A stretch of 64,000 bases of DNA from Brevundimonas albigilva. Its GTDB lineage: Bacteria; Pseudomonadota; Alphaproteobacteria; Caulobacterales; Caulobacteraceae. The stretch spans positions 2,621,001 to 2,685,000 of the forward strand of contig NZ_CP097298.1 in NCBI RefSeq assembly GCF_023503965.1. The letters run 5' to 3'. Position numbers and translations under genes: made by a program. The notes under the pieces were generated by a model. The model did no database searches. It was given only the letters and a program-made list of their open reading frames with translations, and was not told the origin of the DNA. Shown one piece after another: positions 30,627 through 39,379 of the stretch (within the stretch, counting starts at the first letter, position 1; every line of letters begins with the position of its first letter).

Positions 30627-31385
30627 TCAGTCGCGGACCAGTCCGCCGTCGACGACGAGGTTCTGGCCGGTGACGGCGCGGCTCCAGGGGGAGGCGAAGA
30701 ACAGGACCGCGTCGGCGAACTCCTCCGGCGTGGTGACGTGGCGCAGAGGGGTCATGCCGGCGATCAGATCGAAGACGGCGTCCGGGGTGGCCGCGCTGGC
30801 GTCGGTGGTCCGCAACAGGCCGCCCGACACCATGTTGACGGTGATCCCCGCCGGCCCCAAGTCGGCCGAGGCGGTGCGGGTTAGGCTGAGCAGGGCCGCC
30901 TTGGCGGCGGTGTAGTCGTGATAGGGCACGACCGGGTTCTGGAACAGGTTGGTGCCGATGTTCACCACCCGGCCGAAACCGACCGTCATCATGCCGGGCG
31001 CGGTCGCCTGGATGACGTTCAGGGCGCCCCGCACCACGGTCGAGAACTGGTTTTCCAGCTCGCGCCAGCCGATGTCGGCCAGCATCGAGCGGGCGTCACC
31101 GTTGAAGCTGTAGTCCAGGGCGTTGTTGACGACGGTGGTGACGGGCCCGCCGAAATGCGCCTGGGCCTTTTCGACCATCGCCTGGACGGCGGGGCGGTCG
31201 GCGACGTCGGCCTGAAGCGCGATCGCGCGCGCGCCGATCTCGGCGGCCAGGCCCTGGGCCGCCTCGCCGCTGTTGCGCCAGTTGACGACGACGCGGGCGC
31301 CTTCGCGGGCGAAGGCGCGGACGGCGGCCGCGCCGACGCCGCGCGCGCCGCCGGTGACGAGGACGATCTGGTCGGCGATGTTCAT
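30627..31385 (-). CDS. SDR family oxidoreductase
   Basis: A 252-residue classical short-chain dehydrogenase. The cofactor motif TGGARGVG near residue 11, NNALDYSF in place of the usual NNAG, catalytic YHDYTAAK near residue 152 and VNMVSGGLLRT follow FabG-like proteins. NADP or NAD preference and substrate are unknown. It starts 16 bases after the end of ygfZ and is probably cotranscribed with it. Confidence 0.88.
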   Translation of the reverse strand: MNIADQIVLVTGGARGVGAAAVRAFAREGARVVVNWRNSGEAAQGLAAEIGARAIALQADVADRPAVQAMVEKAQAHFGGPVTTVVNNALDYSFNGDARSMLADIGWRELENQFSTVVRGALNVIQATAPGMMTVGFGRVVNIGTNLFQNPVVPYHDYTAAKAALLSLTRTASADLGPAGITVNMVSGGLLRTTDASAATPDAVFDLIAGMTPLRHVTTPEEFADAVLFFASPWSRAVTGQNLVVDGGLVRD

Positions 31386-31401
31386 GGGCGAGGCTCTGTC
31401 T

Positions 31402-32211
31402 TCAGGATCGGTTTTCGGGCGGGGCGAAGGCCTCGGCGCTCATCCAGGCCGGGCGGCGCACGCGCACGGGTCGGCCGTCCACGGTCAGGTCGCCGTCCAG
31501 GCGGTCCAGGCGAAGCAGGGCCATGGCCGAGCCGTCGCGCCCGGACAGGACCTGGCCGGCGCGCAGATCGCCCTGCAGGACCTCGGCGCCGAAGAGCGGG
31601 GGCGGGCCGTCGAAGTCCAGCGGCGCCATGCGGCTCTTGATCGTTCCGCGCCGCTTCATGCGCGAGGTCGTCTCCTGGCCGACGAAACAGCCCTTGGCGA
31701 AGTCGACGCCGTTCAGCAGGTCGAAGTCCGCCTCGATCGGATAGGTCTTGTCGGCGGGGGCGTCGGTCGCCGGATCGGGGACGCCGACGGCCAGGCGATG
31801 GGCGTCGTAGTCCGCCTCGGTCGCGTCGGCCGTAGCCTCGCCATAGAAGCGCCCGCCCAGCAGCGGTGTGCGCGGGTCGGCCAGGAAACCGGCGGGCGTT
31901 TCGGGCCAGGCGGCGAAGACGGGCCGGTCGTCGGCGGCGATCTGAACCTTGGCGCGCAGCCGATACATCGACAGGCGCTGCAGCAGGGCGTCGCGCCGGT
32001 CGGCGGCGACGTCCAGCAGGACGCCGTCCTCCGTTCCGAGGATGAACAGGTCGAACAGCAGCCGGCCCGGCGGGGAGAGCAGGGCGCCGAACCGCAGTTC
32101 GCCGGGCGCCAGTCCCTCGACGTCCTGGGTCAGCAGATTGTGCAGGAACGGCCGCGCGTCGGCGCCGGTGACGGCGATCAGAGCGCGGCTGGACAGGCGG
32201 GCGACGGGCAT
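31402..32211 (-). CDS. ygfZ: Folate-binding Fe-S cluster repair protein YgfZ
   Basis: A 269-residue GcvT-like tetrahydrofolate-binding protein that helps maintain certain iron-sulfur enzymes. The diagnostic motif KGCFVGQE lies at about residues 174-181 and includes the conserved Cys. FLHNLLTQDVEGLAPGELRF at the N-terminus is also typical. ATG 32211 has the expected N-terminus. Iron-sulfur related genes erpA and ispH lie elsewhere in the window without linkage. Confidence 0.92.
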   Translation of the reverse strand: MPVARLSSRALIAVTGADARPFLHNLLTQDVEGLAPGELRFGALLSPPGRLLFDLFILGTEDGVLLDVAADRRDALLQRLSMYRLRAKVQIAADDRPVFAAWPETPAGFLADPRTPLLGGRFYGEATADATEADYDAHRLAVGVPDPATDAPADKTYPIEADFDLLNGVDFAKGCFVGQETTSRMKRRGTIKSRMAPLDFDGPPPLFGAEVLQGDLRAGQVLSGRDGSAMALLRLDRLDGDLTVDGRPVRVRRPAWMSAEAFAPPENRS

Positions 32212-32294
32212 GGGCGCTAGATAGGGCCGGGCGGCGAATGTCTCCAGACGGCGCCGCGTGCAAAAATCGGTGTGGAGGGTATGGCGGGGTCGGG

Positions 32295-32673
32295 TCAGAA
32301 CATGGTGTTGGCGTGGGCGGCCTGTTCGGGCACGCGTTGCAGCACGTCCCAGTGTTCAACGATGCGGCCGTTCTGGAAGCGGAAGATGTCGATGCCGGCC
32401 CAGTCGCTGTCGCCCGGCCATTCCTGGCGGGTGTGCAGAACCACCAGATCGTCCTGGCCCAGGGCGCGGACGATGTGGACGCGCTTGCCGGGATAGTCGC
32501 GGGCCATCCGCTCGAAATAGGCGATGAAGCCGTCCTTCCCGTCCGGCACGACCGGATTGTGCTGGACGTAGCGGTCGCCGACATAGGCTTCGACCGCCTC
32601 GCGGGGGCGGCTCTGGTTGAACATCAGGTCGTAGAAGGCGCGCGCGGCGCGGATGTTGGGCCTCGACGGTCAT
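32295..32673 (-). CDS. SnoaL-like/NTF2-fold protein, frameshifted
   Basis: About 126 residues of the SnoaL/ketosteroid isomerase-like fold. The start codon at 32673 gives M-T-V-E-A, an extra base near 32655 shifts the frame, and the rest reads [40 protein letters not shown] and [20 protein letters not shown]. Such proteins include cyclases, isomerases and many of unknown role; the [11 protein letters not shown] pattern is common in the predicted SnoaL group. Confidence 0.78.
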
Positions 32674-32791
32674 GGGCGTTGCTCCGGCGCGGAACGTGGA
32701 AATGTCCGTGGATGTCACGGGGACGATCCTACCACGGCGCTGCGAAGTCCGTGTCCTCCGTCTCGCCGCCATACGTGCCCTGAATGGCGCC

Positions 32792-33335
32792 TCAGACCAC
32801 GGCGTAGCGCGTCTCGAACCCGTCCGGCTGGAAGTCGTGTTCGCCCAGCCGGTCCAGGGCGCGCAGGGTCCGGGCCAGGAAGTCGGCCGGATCGGCGTCT
32901 TCGACCGCCGGGCGCAGCCAGCCGGTGACGACAGCGCGGGCCGGATAGGTTCCGACCGGGCCGGGGATGCTGAGCGCCACCTCGACGCCCTCGGCGATCC
33001 AGCCCGCGACGGTCGCGAAGAAGTCCATCGAGCCCAGGAAGTCGGACGGGCGCACGACATAGAGGGTGATGACCCCGTCCTCGACCCCGTCGGGGCGGAC
33101 GATCACGCCGCTGCGGTCGGGGCGCCAGTCGTCCGACAATTCGACCGCGCGCCACAGAGAACCAGATGCGGCAGGTCTGGGGGCGCACCTCGTGCACCGA
33201 GCAGCCCGCGTCGTTGACGCAATAGGCGCACAGCTGGCCCGTGGGCTTGGCCAGTTCCGGCAGGTCCAGCGGGATGACGCGGCAGCACTCGACGCAGCCG
33301 CCGCAGGTCCGACCCGGCAGGAGCGGCAGGCTCAA
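32792..33335 (-). CDS. YkgJ family cysteine cluster protein, frameshifted
   Basis: About 181 residues after correction of one extra base near 33160. The N-terminal cluster TCGGCVECCRVIPLDLPEL plus CAYCVNDAGCSVHEVRPQTC gives the CxxCxxCC metal-binding signature of the YkgJ family, thought to hold zinc or an Fe-S centre. The C-terminal part (LSDDWRPDRSGVIVRPDG, VVRPSDFLGSMDFFATVAGW) is less conserved. Function unknown. It overlaps the next upstream gene by four bases. Confidence 0.85.
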
Positions 33336-33565
33336 GTCAGGCCCAGGTCGCGCTCGAGGGCGGCGATGCGGCGGTCCCTGTCGGCGACCATCTCTTCCAG
33401 ACGCCGCTTTTCCGACGCCATGTCGACCGGCGTTCCGTCCTCGTAGCTGAGGGTCGCGCCCCTGGCGATCAGGTCCAACCGGTGGATGGCGGTGACGCGC
33501 TGGTCCCGATAGCGTTCCAGGGCGGCGGTCGCGGCGGTCGCGGCGGGATCGGGGACGGTCTTCAT
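33332..33565 (-). CDS. Small hypothetical coiled-coil protein
   Basis: A 77-residue protein from ATG 33565 (starts at 33583 and 33607 also possible). The C-terminal half EKRRLEEMVADRDRRIAALE is a strong heptad-repeat helix. It overlaps the YkgJ-like gene by four bases, suggesting a two-gene operon. No known domain was recognised. Confidence 0.65.
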   Translation of the reverse strand: MKTVPDPAATAATAALERYRDQRVTAIHRLDLIARGATLSYEDGTPVDMASEKRRLEEMVADRDRRIAALERDLGLT

Positions 33566-33651
33566 CGCGTCGCTGTATCGCATCTTCGAGACGGTGGAAA
33601 AACCCACGCGGGCGCTGAAATCGGTGCGGAATCCCTTTAGTCGTTCATCGG

Positions 33652-34614
33652 ATGATCGGGCGCTTTCCCATCCTGTATATCGCCGAGGCGGACGCCGAGG
33701 ACGCCGTGCTGTCGTCGGGCGTCCTGGCGCACCTGGTCGAAAGCCTGCCCCAGGCGCGGTTCACCGTGGTCGGGTCCGCCGCCTCGGCGCCGCTGTTCGC
33801 CGACACGCCGCGACTGGATCAACTGATGGTTCTGGAGCGCGAGGGCCATTTCGAATGGCTGGCGCTGTGGAACCAGGTGCGGGCGACGAAGTGGGGGCTG
33901 GTCGTGGACATGCGCGGTTCGGCCCTGTCGGGCAAGCTGCGGCGACAGAAGCGGGCCGTCCGGGGCGAGGACCCGCCGGGCCTGCACGCGGTCGAGGCGG
34001 CCGCGCGCGTGCTGAAGCTGGAGCCGGACGAGACGCCGGCGCCGCGGCTGTATGTCTCGGACGACACGACGGCGCAGGTCGAGACGATGATCCCGACGAG
34101 CGGCGGCGACGGGCCCATCCTGGCGGTCGGGCCGGGGGTCGAATGGATGGGCAGGCGCTGGCCGGCCGAACGCTACGCCAAGGTGGCGACCAAGCTGCTG
34201 GCCGACGACGGGCCGCTGGCGGGGGGACGGCTGATGATCGTGGGCGAGGAGATCGACCGCGAGGCGGCCCACACCATCCGCTACGCCGTGCCGCGCGCGC
34301 GGGTGATCGAGCTGCAGGGCAGGCTGACGCGGCTGCAGACGGTCGCGGCCCTGTCGAAGGCGCGGCTGTATGTCGGGGCGGATTCGATCTGGACCCAGCT
34401 GGCGGTGGCGGCGGGCGTGCCTGTCGTCGCCGCCTTCGGGCCGTCGGACGAGGCGACGCGCGGACCCTGGAAGGGCGTGGCGGTGCGCGGACCGCGCAGC
34501 TTCGAGGAGTTCCGAAGGCTGGACCCGAACCTGAACCAGGCGATCCAGCACATGATGGACCTGCCGTGGGAGCGGGTGCTGAAGGCGGCGCAGAAGGTGT
34601 TGCGGGAGGGGTGA
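33652..34614 (+). CDS. Glycosyltransferase family 9 protein
   Basis: A 320-residue GT-B fold protein of the heptosyltransferase family that adds sugars to lipopolysaccharide core. MIGRFPILYIAEADAEDAVL is a divergent form of the usual start; AVGPGVEWMGRRWPAERYAK and ARLYVGADSIWTQLAVAAGV with VAAFGPSDEATRGPW match the nucleotide-sugar-binding region. No other LPS genes are adjacent, so the sugar and acceptor are unknown. Confidence 0.85.
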   Translation: MIGRFPILYIAEADAEDAVLSSGVLAHLVESLPQARFTVVGSAASAPLFADTPRLDQLMVLEREGHFEWLALWNQVRATKWGLVVDMRGSALSGKLRRQKRAVRGEDPPGLHAVEAAARVLKLEPDETPAPRLYVSDDTTAQVETMIPTSGGDGPILAVGPGVEWMGRRWPAERYAKVATKLLADDGPLAGGRLMIVGEEIDREAAHTIRYAVPRARVIELQGRLTRLQTVAALSKARLYVGADSIWTQLAVAAGVPVVAAFGPSDEATRGPWKGVAVRGPRSFEEFRRLDPNLNQAIQHMMDLPWERVLKAAQKVLREG

Positions 34615-34625
34615 CCTTTCCTGCC

Positions 34626-34756
34626 GTCATCCTCGGGCTTGACCCGAGGATCGAGGGTTCCGCAAGCGCGGTGGAGTCCGGTAGAAAGCAGCCGCCGATG
34701 CATCGCCTGTCGCGATGCGGAGGGTCCGATCCTCGAGTCTCAGCCCGAGGATGACG
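34626..34756. repeat. Palindromic intergenic repeat, copy 1
   Basis: The outer arms GTCATCCTCGGGCTTGACC and, at the far end, CAGCCCGAGGATGAC are inverted copies. Inside the left arm CCTCGGG-cttga-CCCGAGG forms its own hairpin, and GATCCTCGA lies at 34728. The same elements recur at 36131-36238. This is a REP/BIME-like element common in alphaproteobacterial intergenic space. It separates the GT9 gene from the dihydroorotase-family gene. Confidence 0.75.
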
Positions 34757-34779
34757 GTGATGGATACGAGGATGGTGCG

Positions 34780-36111
34780 ATGACCCAGACCTATGACCTG
34801 ATCGTGCGCGGCGGCGAGGTGGCCAACCACGCCGGGCGCGGCATGGCCGACGTCGGCGTGATCGACGGCAAGATCGCCTTCATCGGCGACCTGAGCCAGG
34901 CCTCGGCCGGCGAGCCCTTCGACGCGACCGGCCTGACCGTCCTGCCCGGCGTGATCGACACCCAGGTCCATTTCCGCGAGCCGGGGCTGGAGTGGAAGGA
35001 GGACCTGGAGACCGGGTCGCGCGCGGCGGCCCTGGGCGGCGTCGTCGCCGTTTTCGAGATGCCGAACACCAATCCCAACACCACCGACCCGGACACAATG
35101 GCGGACAAGCTGGCGCGGGCGAAGGACCGGATGTGGACCGACCACGCCTTCTACATCGGCGGCACCCACGAGAACGCCGACTATCTGGGCGAACTGGAGC
35201 GGCTGCCCGGCTGCTGCGGGGTCAAGGTGTTCATGGGCGCCTCGACCGGCGACCTGCTGATCGCCGACGACGACGGGGTTCGCAAGGTGCTGAGCAATGT
35301 GCGCCGTCGGGCCACCTTCCACTCTGAGGACGAATACCGGCTGGTCGAGCGGCGCGGTCTGGCCCGCACCGGCGACTGGACCAGCCATCCCGAGGTGCGC
35401 GACGCCGAGAGCGCCATCCGTTCGACGCGGCGCCTTGTCGGCCTGGCCCGGGAAACGGGCGCGCGCATCCATGTGCTGCACGTCACGACCAAGGACGAGA
35501 TGGAATATCTGCGCTTCCACAAGGATGTCGCGACCGTCGAGATCACGCCCCAGCACCTGACGCTGGTGGGGCCGGAAGCCTATGAGCGGCTGGGCAGCTA
35601 CGCCCAGATGAACCCGCCGATCAGGTCGCAGGACCATGTGGACGCCCTGTGGCTGTGGGGCATGCAGCAGGGCGTGGCCGACGTGCTGGGGTCCGACCAC
35701 GCGCCGCACACCAAGGAGGAGAAGGCCAAGCCCTATCCCGCGTCTCCGTCCGGGATGCCGGGGGTGCAGACGCTGGTGCCGCTGATGCTGACCCATGTCG
35801 CGAACGGCCGGCTGAGCCTGGAGCGGTTCATCGACCTGACCTCGGGCGGGGCGCAGCGGGTGTTCGGCACGGCGAACAAGGGCCGCATGGCCGTCAGTTA
35901 TGACGCCGATCTGACCATCGTCGATCTGAAGGCCAAGCGGACCATCACGCACGACCAGCAGGCCACGCGCTGCGGCTGGACCCCGTTCGACGGTGTGGAG
36001 GCCACCGGCTGGCCGATGGCGACCCTCGTGCGCGGCCGGGTGGTGATGCAGGACGGCGAACTGATCGGATCGGCGCACGGCCGGCCGGTGCGGTTCCAGG
36101 AGACGCTGTGA
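34780..36111 (+). CDS. pyrC: Dihydroorotase-family amidohydrolase
   Basis: A 443-residue class I-type dihydroorotase-family protein. The metal-binding region reads GVIDTQVHFREPGLEWKE: the first His of the usual HxH is Gln. Other site elements remain: GVKVFMGASTGDLL with the Lys, ATFHSEDEYRL, IHVLHVTTKDE and GSDHAPHTKEEKAKPYP. Many alphaproteobacterial homologues annotated as dihydroorotase seem to share this Q-x-H form. The protein may be a genuine pyrimidine enzyme, an inactive partner of aspartate transcarbamoylase, or another cyclic-amide hydrolase. No other pyr gene is adjacent. Confidence 0.8.
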   Translation: MTQTYDLIVRGGEVANHAGRGMADVGVIDGKIAFIGDLSQASAGEPFDATGLTVLPGVIDTQVHFREPGLEWKEDLETGSRAAALGGVVAVFEMPNTNPNTTDPDTMADKLARAKDRMWTDHAFYIGGTHENADYLGELERLPGCCGVKVFMGASTGDLLIADDDGVRKVLSNVRRRATFHSEDEYRLVERRGLARTGDWTSHPEVRDAESAIRSTRRLVGLARETGARIHVLHVTTKDEMEYLRFHKDVATVEITPQHLTLVGPEAYERLGSYAQMNPPIRSQDHVDALWLWGMQQGVADVLGSDHAPHTKEEKAKPYPASPSGMPGVQTLVPLMLTHVANGRLSLERFIDLTSGGAQRVFGTANKGRMAVSYDADLTIVDLKAKRTITHDQQATRCGWTPFDGVEATGWPMATLVRGRVVMQDGELIGSAHGRPVRFQETL

Positions 36112-36130
36112 ATTCCATGTCGTTCACTGT

Positions 36131-36238
36131 CGTCATCCTCGGGCTTGATCCGAGGATCGGAAGGGCGACCGCCTCGCGCCTGGGGCGGGCGCACAGCCCG
36201 ATCTGCGGCCGGTCATCGGGTCAAGCCCGAGGATGACG
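36131..36238. repeat. Palindromic intergenic repeat, copy 2
   Basis: The left arm GTCATCCTCGGGCTTGATCC and right arm GGGTCAAGCCCGAGGATGAC are inverted copies, and both match copy 1 at 34626-34756. The right arm ends only four bases before the likely start codon of the next gene and contains an earlier in-frame ATG. Confidence 0.75.
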
Positions 36239-36241
36239 GGG

Positions 36242-36982
36242 ATGGCGGGGGCGTCGAAACCTCGTCTCGGCCTGATCGGCTTCGGCGCCTTCGGGCGGCT
36301 GACGGCTCGATATCTGGCGGCGTCGTTCCAGGTGATCGCCCACGACCCGGCCGCGACGGACGGCGAGGGCGTCGCGACCCTGGCCGACCTGGGGGCGGCG
36401 GCCGCCTGTCCGGTCGTGATCCTGGCCGTGCCGGTCGGGGCGCTGGAGGAGACGCTCGCGGCGATCACGCCCCACCTGCAGCCCGACGCCCTGGTGATCG
36501 ACGTCGGCTCTGTGAAGGTGAAGCCGGCGCGGGCGATGCAGGCCGCCTTGCCGCCTGGCGTGCGGATCGTGGGTACGCACCCATTGTTCGGGCCGCAGAG
36601 CGCGCGCGACGGGATCGCGGGGTTCAGGATCGCGGTGTGCGAGGTGCGGGGCGCCAAGGCCGCCCGCCGCGTGGCCGCCTTCTGCCGCCGGGCGCTGACG
36701 CTCAAGGTGTTTCAGGTCAGCCCTGAGGATCACGACCGCGAGGCCGCGACGGTGCAGGGGCTGACGCATCTGATCGCGCGGGTGCTGCTGAAGATGGAGC
36801 CCCTGCCGACGCGCATGACCACCGCCAGCTTCGAGCGGCTGATGCAGGCGGTGGACATGGTGCGCCACGACAGCCCGGCGGTGTTCCACGCCATCGAACG
36901 CGACAATCCCTACGCCGCCGGGGTTCGCGACCGCTTCTTCGCCCTGGCCGAGATGGCGCGGGGGGAGTTGGACGAGGGATAG
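36242..36982 (+). CDS. Prephenate/arogenate dehydrogenase-like protein
   Basis: A 246-residue NAD(P)-dependent protein of the TyrA type. The N-terminal Rossmann motif LGLIGFGAFGRLTARYLAA, VILAVPVGALEETLAAI, IDVGSVKVKPARAMQAAL and GTHPLFGPQSARDGIAG with the catalytic His are typical, followed by a helical dimerisation part (DHDREAATVQGLTHLIARVL). It would supply the tyrosine branch. ATG 36242 is preferred; ATG 36233 lies inside the repeat element. Confidence 0.87.
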   Translation: MAGASKPRLGLIGFGAFGRLTARYLAASFQVIAHDPAATDGEGVATLADLGAAAACPVVILAVPVGALEETLAAITPHLQPDALVIDVGSVKVKPARAMQAALPPGVRIVGTHPLFGPQSARDGIAGFRIAVCEVRGAKAARRVAAFCRRALTLKVFQVSPEDHDREAATVQGLTHLIARVLLKMEPLPTRMTTASFERLMQAVDMVRHDSPAVFHAIERDNPYAAGVRDRFFALAEMARGELDEG

Positions 36983-36984
36983 GC

Positions 36985-37359
36985 TCAGACCGCCCGCGCG
37001 CCGGCCCGCAGCGACAGGCAGTATGCCAGCGTCACCGCCATGCCCGCGATCACCGCGCCGCAGCCGCCGATCAGGGCGACCGGGAAGGGGGCGAAGGCCC
37101 ACAGGGCGGCGTAGGTCAGGCCGCTGATCGCCATCGACCAGCCGGCGACGCGGTTGACGCGGCGGGCGTGGGCGCTGGGGGCGAAGGTCTTGGGCAGGCG
37201 GTTGCCGTACCACGCGATCATCAGGCCGGTCGCGCCCAGGACGATGCGATTGACCGCGTCGCCGCCGAGATAGCCCATGTCGCGCGCCGTCGAGGCGGCC
37301 AGGGCCACGGCGATCAGGCCGCCGGCCCAGATCAGGCTGGGGATCAGGTCGTGTCTCAT
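36985..37359 (-). CDS. Four-helix membrane protein, weakly SdpI-like
   Basis: A 124-residue protein with about four membrane helices (LIPSLIWAGGLIAVALAAST, VLGATGLMIAWYGNRLPKTF, MAISGLTYAALWAFAPFPVA, CGAVIAGMAVTLAYCLSL). The GNRLPKTF and ARRVNRVAGW segments recall the C-terminal part of SdpI immunity proteins, but the similarity is weak. It overlaps the upstream ArsR gene by four bases, so the regulator almost surely controls it. Confidence 0.7.
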   Translation of the reverse strand: MRHDLIPSLIWAGGLIAVALAASTARDMGYLGGDAVNRIVLGATGLMIAWYGNRLPKTFAPSAHARRVNRVAGWSMAISGLTYAALWAFAPFPVALIGGCGAVIAGMAVTLAYCLSLRAGARAV

Positions 37360-37652
37360 CGAGCGGTCTCCTCCGCGGGCCGGGGCGTTTCCGCGCCGGG
37401 TTCGAATGACTGGACGAAGCCCAGCAGCGCCTCTTCGAGCACCGACAGCTTCAGGTGATAGAGGACGGACTTCCCGGCCTTCTCCGCATGGACCAGGTCG
37501 GCCTCCTTCAGCACCGCAAAGTGCGCCGACATGGTCGGCTTGGAGACGTCGAACCGGTCGCTGATCTCGCCCGCGCTCATCGGCCCCTGGCGAAGGAGCT
37601 GAAGCACCCGGCGACGGGTAGGATCGGAAAGGGCCTTGAATACCGAACTCAT
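37356..37652 (-). CDS. ArsR/SmtB family regulator, SdpR-like (module 2)
   Basis: A 98-residue winged-helix repressor. FKALSDPTRRRVLQLLRQG and MSAGEISDRFDVSKPTMSAH are the characteristic DNA-binding part and match SdpR-type autorepressors, which lack the metal-binding Cys of ArsR. It lies head to tail with its membrane-protein target. A perfect 12-base palindrome, GATTAGCTAATC, lies nine bases upstream of the start, a strong operator candidate. A paralogue with the same arrangement is 2 kb away. Confidence 0.88.
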   Translation of the reverse strand: MSSVFKALSDPTRRRVLQLLRQGPMSAGEISDRFDVSKPTMSAHFAVLKEADLVHAEKAGKSVLYHLKLSVLEEALLGFVQSFEPGAETPRPAEETAR

Positions 37653-37660
37653 GATGTGAT

Positions 37661-37672
37661 GATTAGCTAATC
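37661..37672. promoter_or_regulatory. Candidate SdpR-like operator, module 2
   Basis: The perfect palindrome GATTAGCTAATC lies immediately upstream of the ArsR-family start codon. The ATTAG/CTAAT halves also occur twice in the control region of the paralogue at 39694-39717. Confidence 0.5.
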
Positions 37673-37721
37673 GTCGAAATGAGTCAAGGCCGATGTGGAC
37701 GTACGCCAGCGCCAGGGAGCA

Positions 37722-38666
37722 TCAGGGGGCGGCGTTCGCCTTGATGAAGGCCGCCACATCCCGCGCCACGCCGGGGGCCAGCGGCAGGTCGGGATCGGCG
37801 TAGGTCGCCAGGTTGCCGGCGCGGTCGACGGGGGCGGTCTTGAGGACGTGGTTGACCCCGTCCCACAGTTTCAGGGTCGCGTCCGGATCGGCGGCGGCCA
37901 GGGTCTGGGCGTCGACGACGCCGACCTGGATGTCGGTGGTCCCCTGGCCGATGAAGACCGGCCCCTCGTAGGCGGCCAGCAGGGCGGCGGGATCCAGCGG
38001 CAGCCACGAGATCAGATAGGGCTGGACCGACGGGCGGAACAGGGCGGCCAGGGCGGCGGGCGGATCGGCGACCGTGCGGCCCGCCTCCAGCTGGGTCAGG
38101 GCGTCATAAGCCTGGGTCTTCAGCGGCTCGGGCACGGCGGTCAGCTGTTCGCGCAACACCACCCCCGCCGGGCGCCCGGCGCCCGACAGCAGGACCAGGC
38201 CGCAGATCCTGTCGTCGTCGGGGCTCGGGCCGTCCTGCACGGCCTGGAGAGCGACCAGGGCGCCCTCGCTGTGACCGATCAGCCAGGCGCAGGGCTGGTT
38301 CGTCAGACGCGCGGCCTGGGCGGCCCAGGCGCGGGCGTCGGCGGCGTAGTCCGAGAAGCGCAGCTTCGTCTCGTCGAAGCCGGCGGCGGCGCTGGCGCCG
38401 ATCCCGCGCTTGTCGATGCGGACGGTGGCGATCCCTTCGGCGGCCAGTCCCTCGGCCAGCAGGCGATAGGTCGAGGCGCGGATGGCCGGCGCCTGGTTCC
38501 CGTCGCGGTCGGTGGGGCCGGAACCGGGCAGGATGACCACGACGGCCGAGGGCGCGCCGTCCGGGCTCAGCAGGGTTCCCGACAGCGGCGCGGGCTGGGC
38601 CGGCAGGGTCACGTCGGCGGCGGTCGGTCCGGCCAGCAGGGCGGCTGCGGCGAGCAGGGTCAGCAT
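37722..38666 (-). CDS. Secreted alpha/beta hydrolase
   Basis: A 314-residue serine hydrolase. The first 18 residues (LTLLAAAALLAGPTAA) form a signal peptide. The fold has VVVILPGSGPTDRDGNQAP as oxyanion region, nucleophile elbow IGHSEGALVA, and late WDGVNHVLKTAP with the catalytic His. The opening PGSGPTDRDGN is typical of the bacterial esterase group related to YqkD-like proteins. It is the last gene of the sdpR-like/sdpI-like/hydrolase unit and starts about 30 bases after the SdpI-like gene. Substrate unknown. Confidence 0.85.
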   Translation of the reverse strand: MLTLLAAAALLAGPTAADVTLPAQPAPLSGTLLSPDGAPSAVVVILPGSGPTDRDGNQAPAIRASTYRLLAEGLAAEGIATVRIDKRGIGASAAAGFDETKLRFSDYAADARAWAAQAARLTNQPCAWLIGHSEGALVALQAVQDGPSPDDDRICGLVLLSGAGRPAGVVLREQLTAVPEPLKTQAYDALTQLEAGRTVADPPAALAALFRPSVQPYLISWLPLDPAALLAAYEGPVFIGQGTTDIQVGVVDAQTLAAADPDATLKLWDGVNHVLKTAPVDRAGNLATYADPDLPLAPGVARDVAAFIKANAAP

Positions 38667-38698
38667 GATCGAATTCTCCGGCGGTCGAGGCTGGGGTG

Positions 38699-39379
38699 TC
38701 AGAAGGGCTGGCGGTCGGGATCGCTGCGCCAGACGCGCCAGCTTTCGACTATGGGCCAGATCGCCGCGACCAAAATCATCACGACCATGGCGATGGAGGC
38801 CGCCGGCTGGGGCGCGATCGGGGCGGCCACGATCAGGCCCAGGCCGATCCAGAAGAACAGCCGTCCGGCCAGGCGGTTGGACCGGTCCCAGGCGAGGCGG
38901 CTCTTGTAGCTCCAGGGCGTGCGGACGCCGACGATCGGATTGGGGCCGACACGGCCCAGGCCGCCGCCCACCACAGCCAGGATCAGACCGGTGACGGCCA
39001 TGGCCCAGCCGATCGCGGGCGGCTGTCCGTTCGTCATGGCGCCGACGGTGAACCACAGGATCAGGCCCGTGACCCCGCCGATGCTGACCAGGGACACCAT
39101 CTGGCCCATACGCAGGCTGCGCCGGCGGGCGGGGTCCTCCGCCTTCTCGGCGTACCAGCCCATCATGCCGGCGGTGATCGCGGTCATGGCGGCCATGAAG
39201 CCGAGCAGCACGGCCAGTTCCGTGCGGTCGCCCCAGCGGTCGGGTTCGCCCCGCGTGTTGAAATGCATCGGATAGGCGACGTCCGGCGCGCGTGTCGCGG
39301 CCCACAGCGCCATGGCCAGGATCACCACGGTCATGATCGCGGTGGCGATGTCCAGAAGCGTCAAGCGGCGGGTCGTCAT
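38699..39379 (-). CDS. SdpI family membrane protein
   Basis: A 226-residue protein with about six membrane helices. It has the DUF1648-type start (PMHFNTRGEPDRWGDRTEL) and the SdpI signature GVRTPWSYKSRLAWDRSNRL with AGRLFFWIGLGL. In Bacillus subtilis SdpI gives immunity to the SdpC toxin and also sequesters SdpR. No toxin gene is visible here, so the role may be in envelope protection. It overlaps the upstream ArsR gene by four bases. Confidence 0.87.
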   Translation of the reverse strand: MTTRRLTLLDIATAIMTVVILAMALWAATRAPDVAYPMHFNTRGEPDRWGDRTELAVLLGFMAAMTAITAGMMGWYAEKAEDPARRRSLRMGQMVSLVSIGGVTGLILWFTVGAMTNGQPPAIGWAMAVTGLILAVVGGGLGRVGPNPIVGVRTPWSYKSRLAWDRSNRLAGRLFFWIGLGLIVAAPIAPQPAASIAMVVMILVAAIWPIVESWRVWRSDPDRQPF

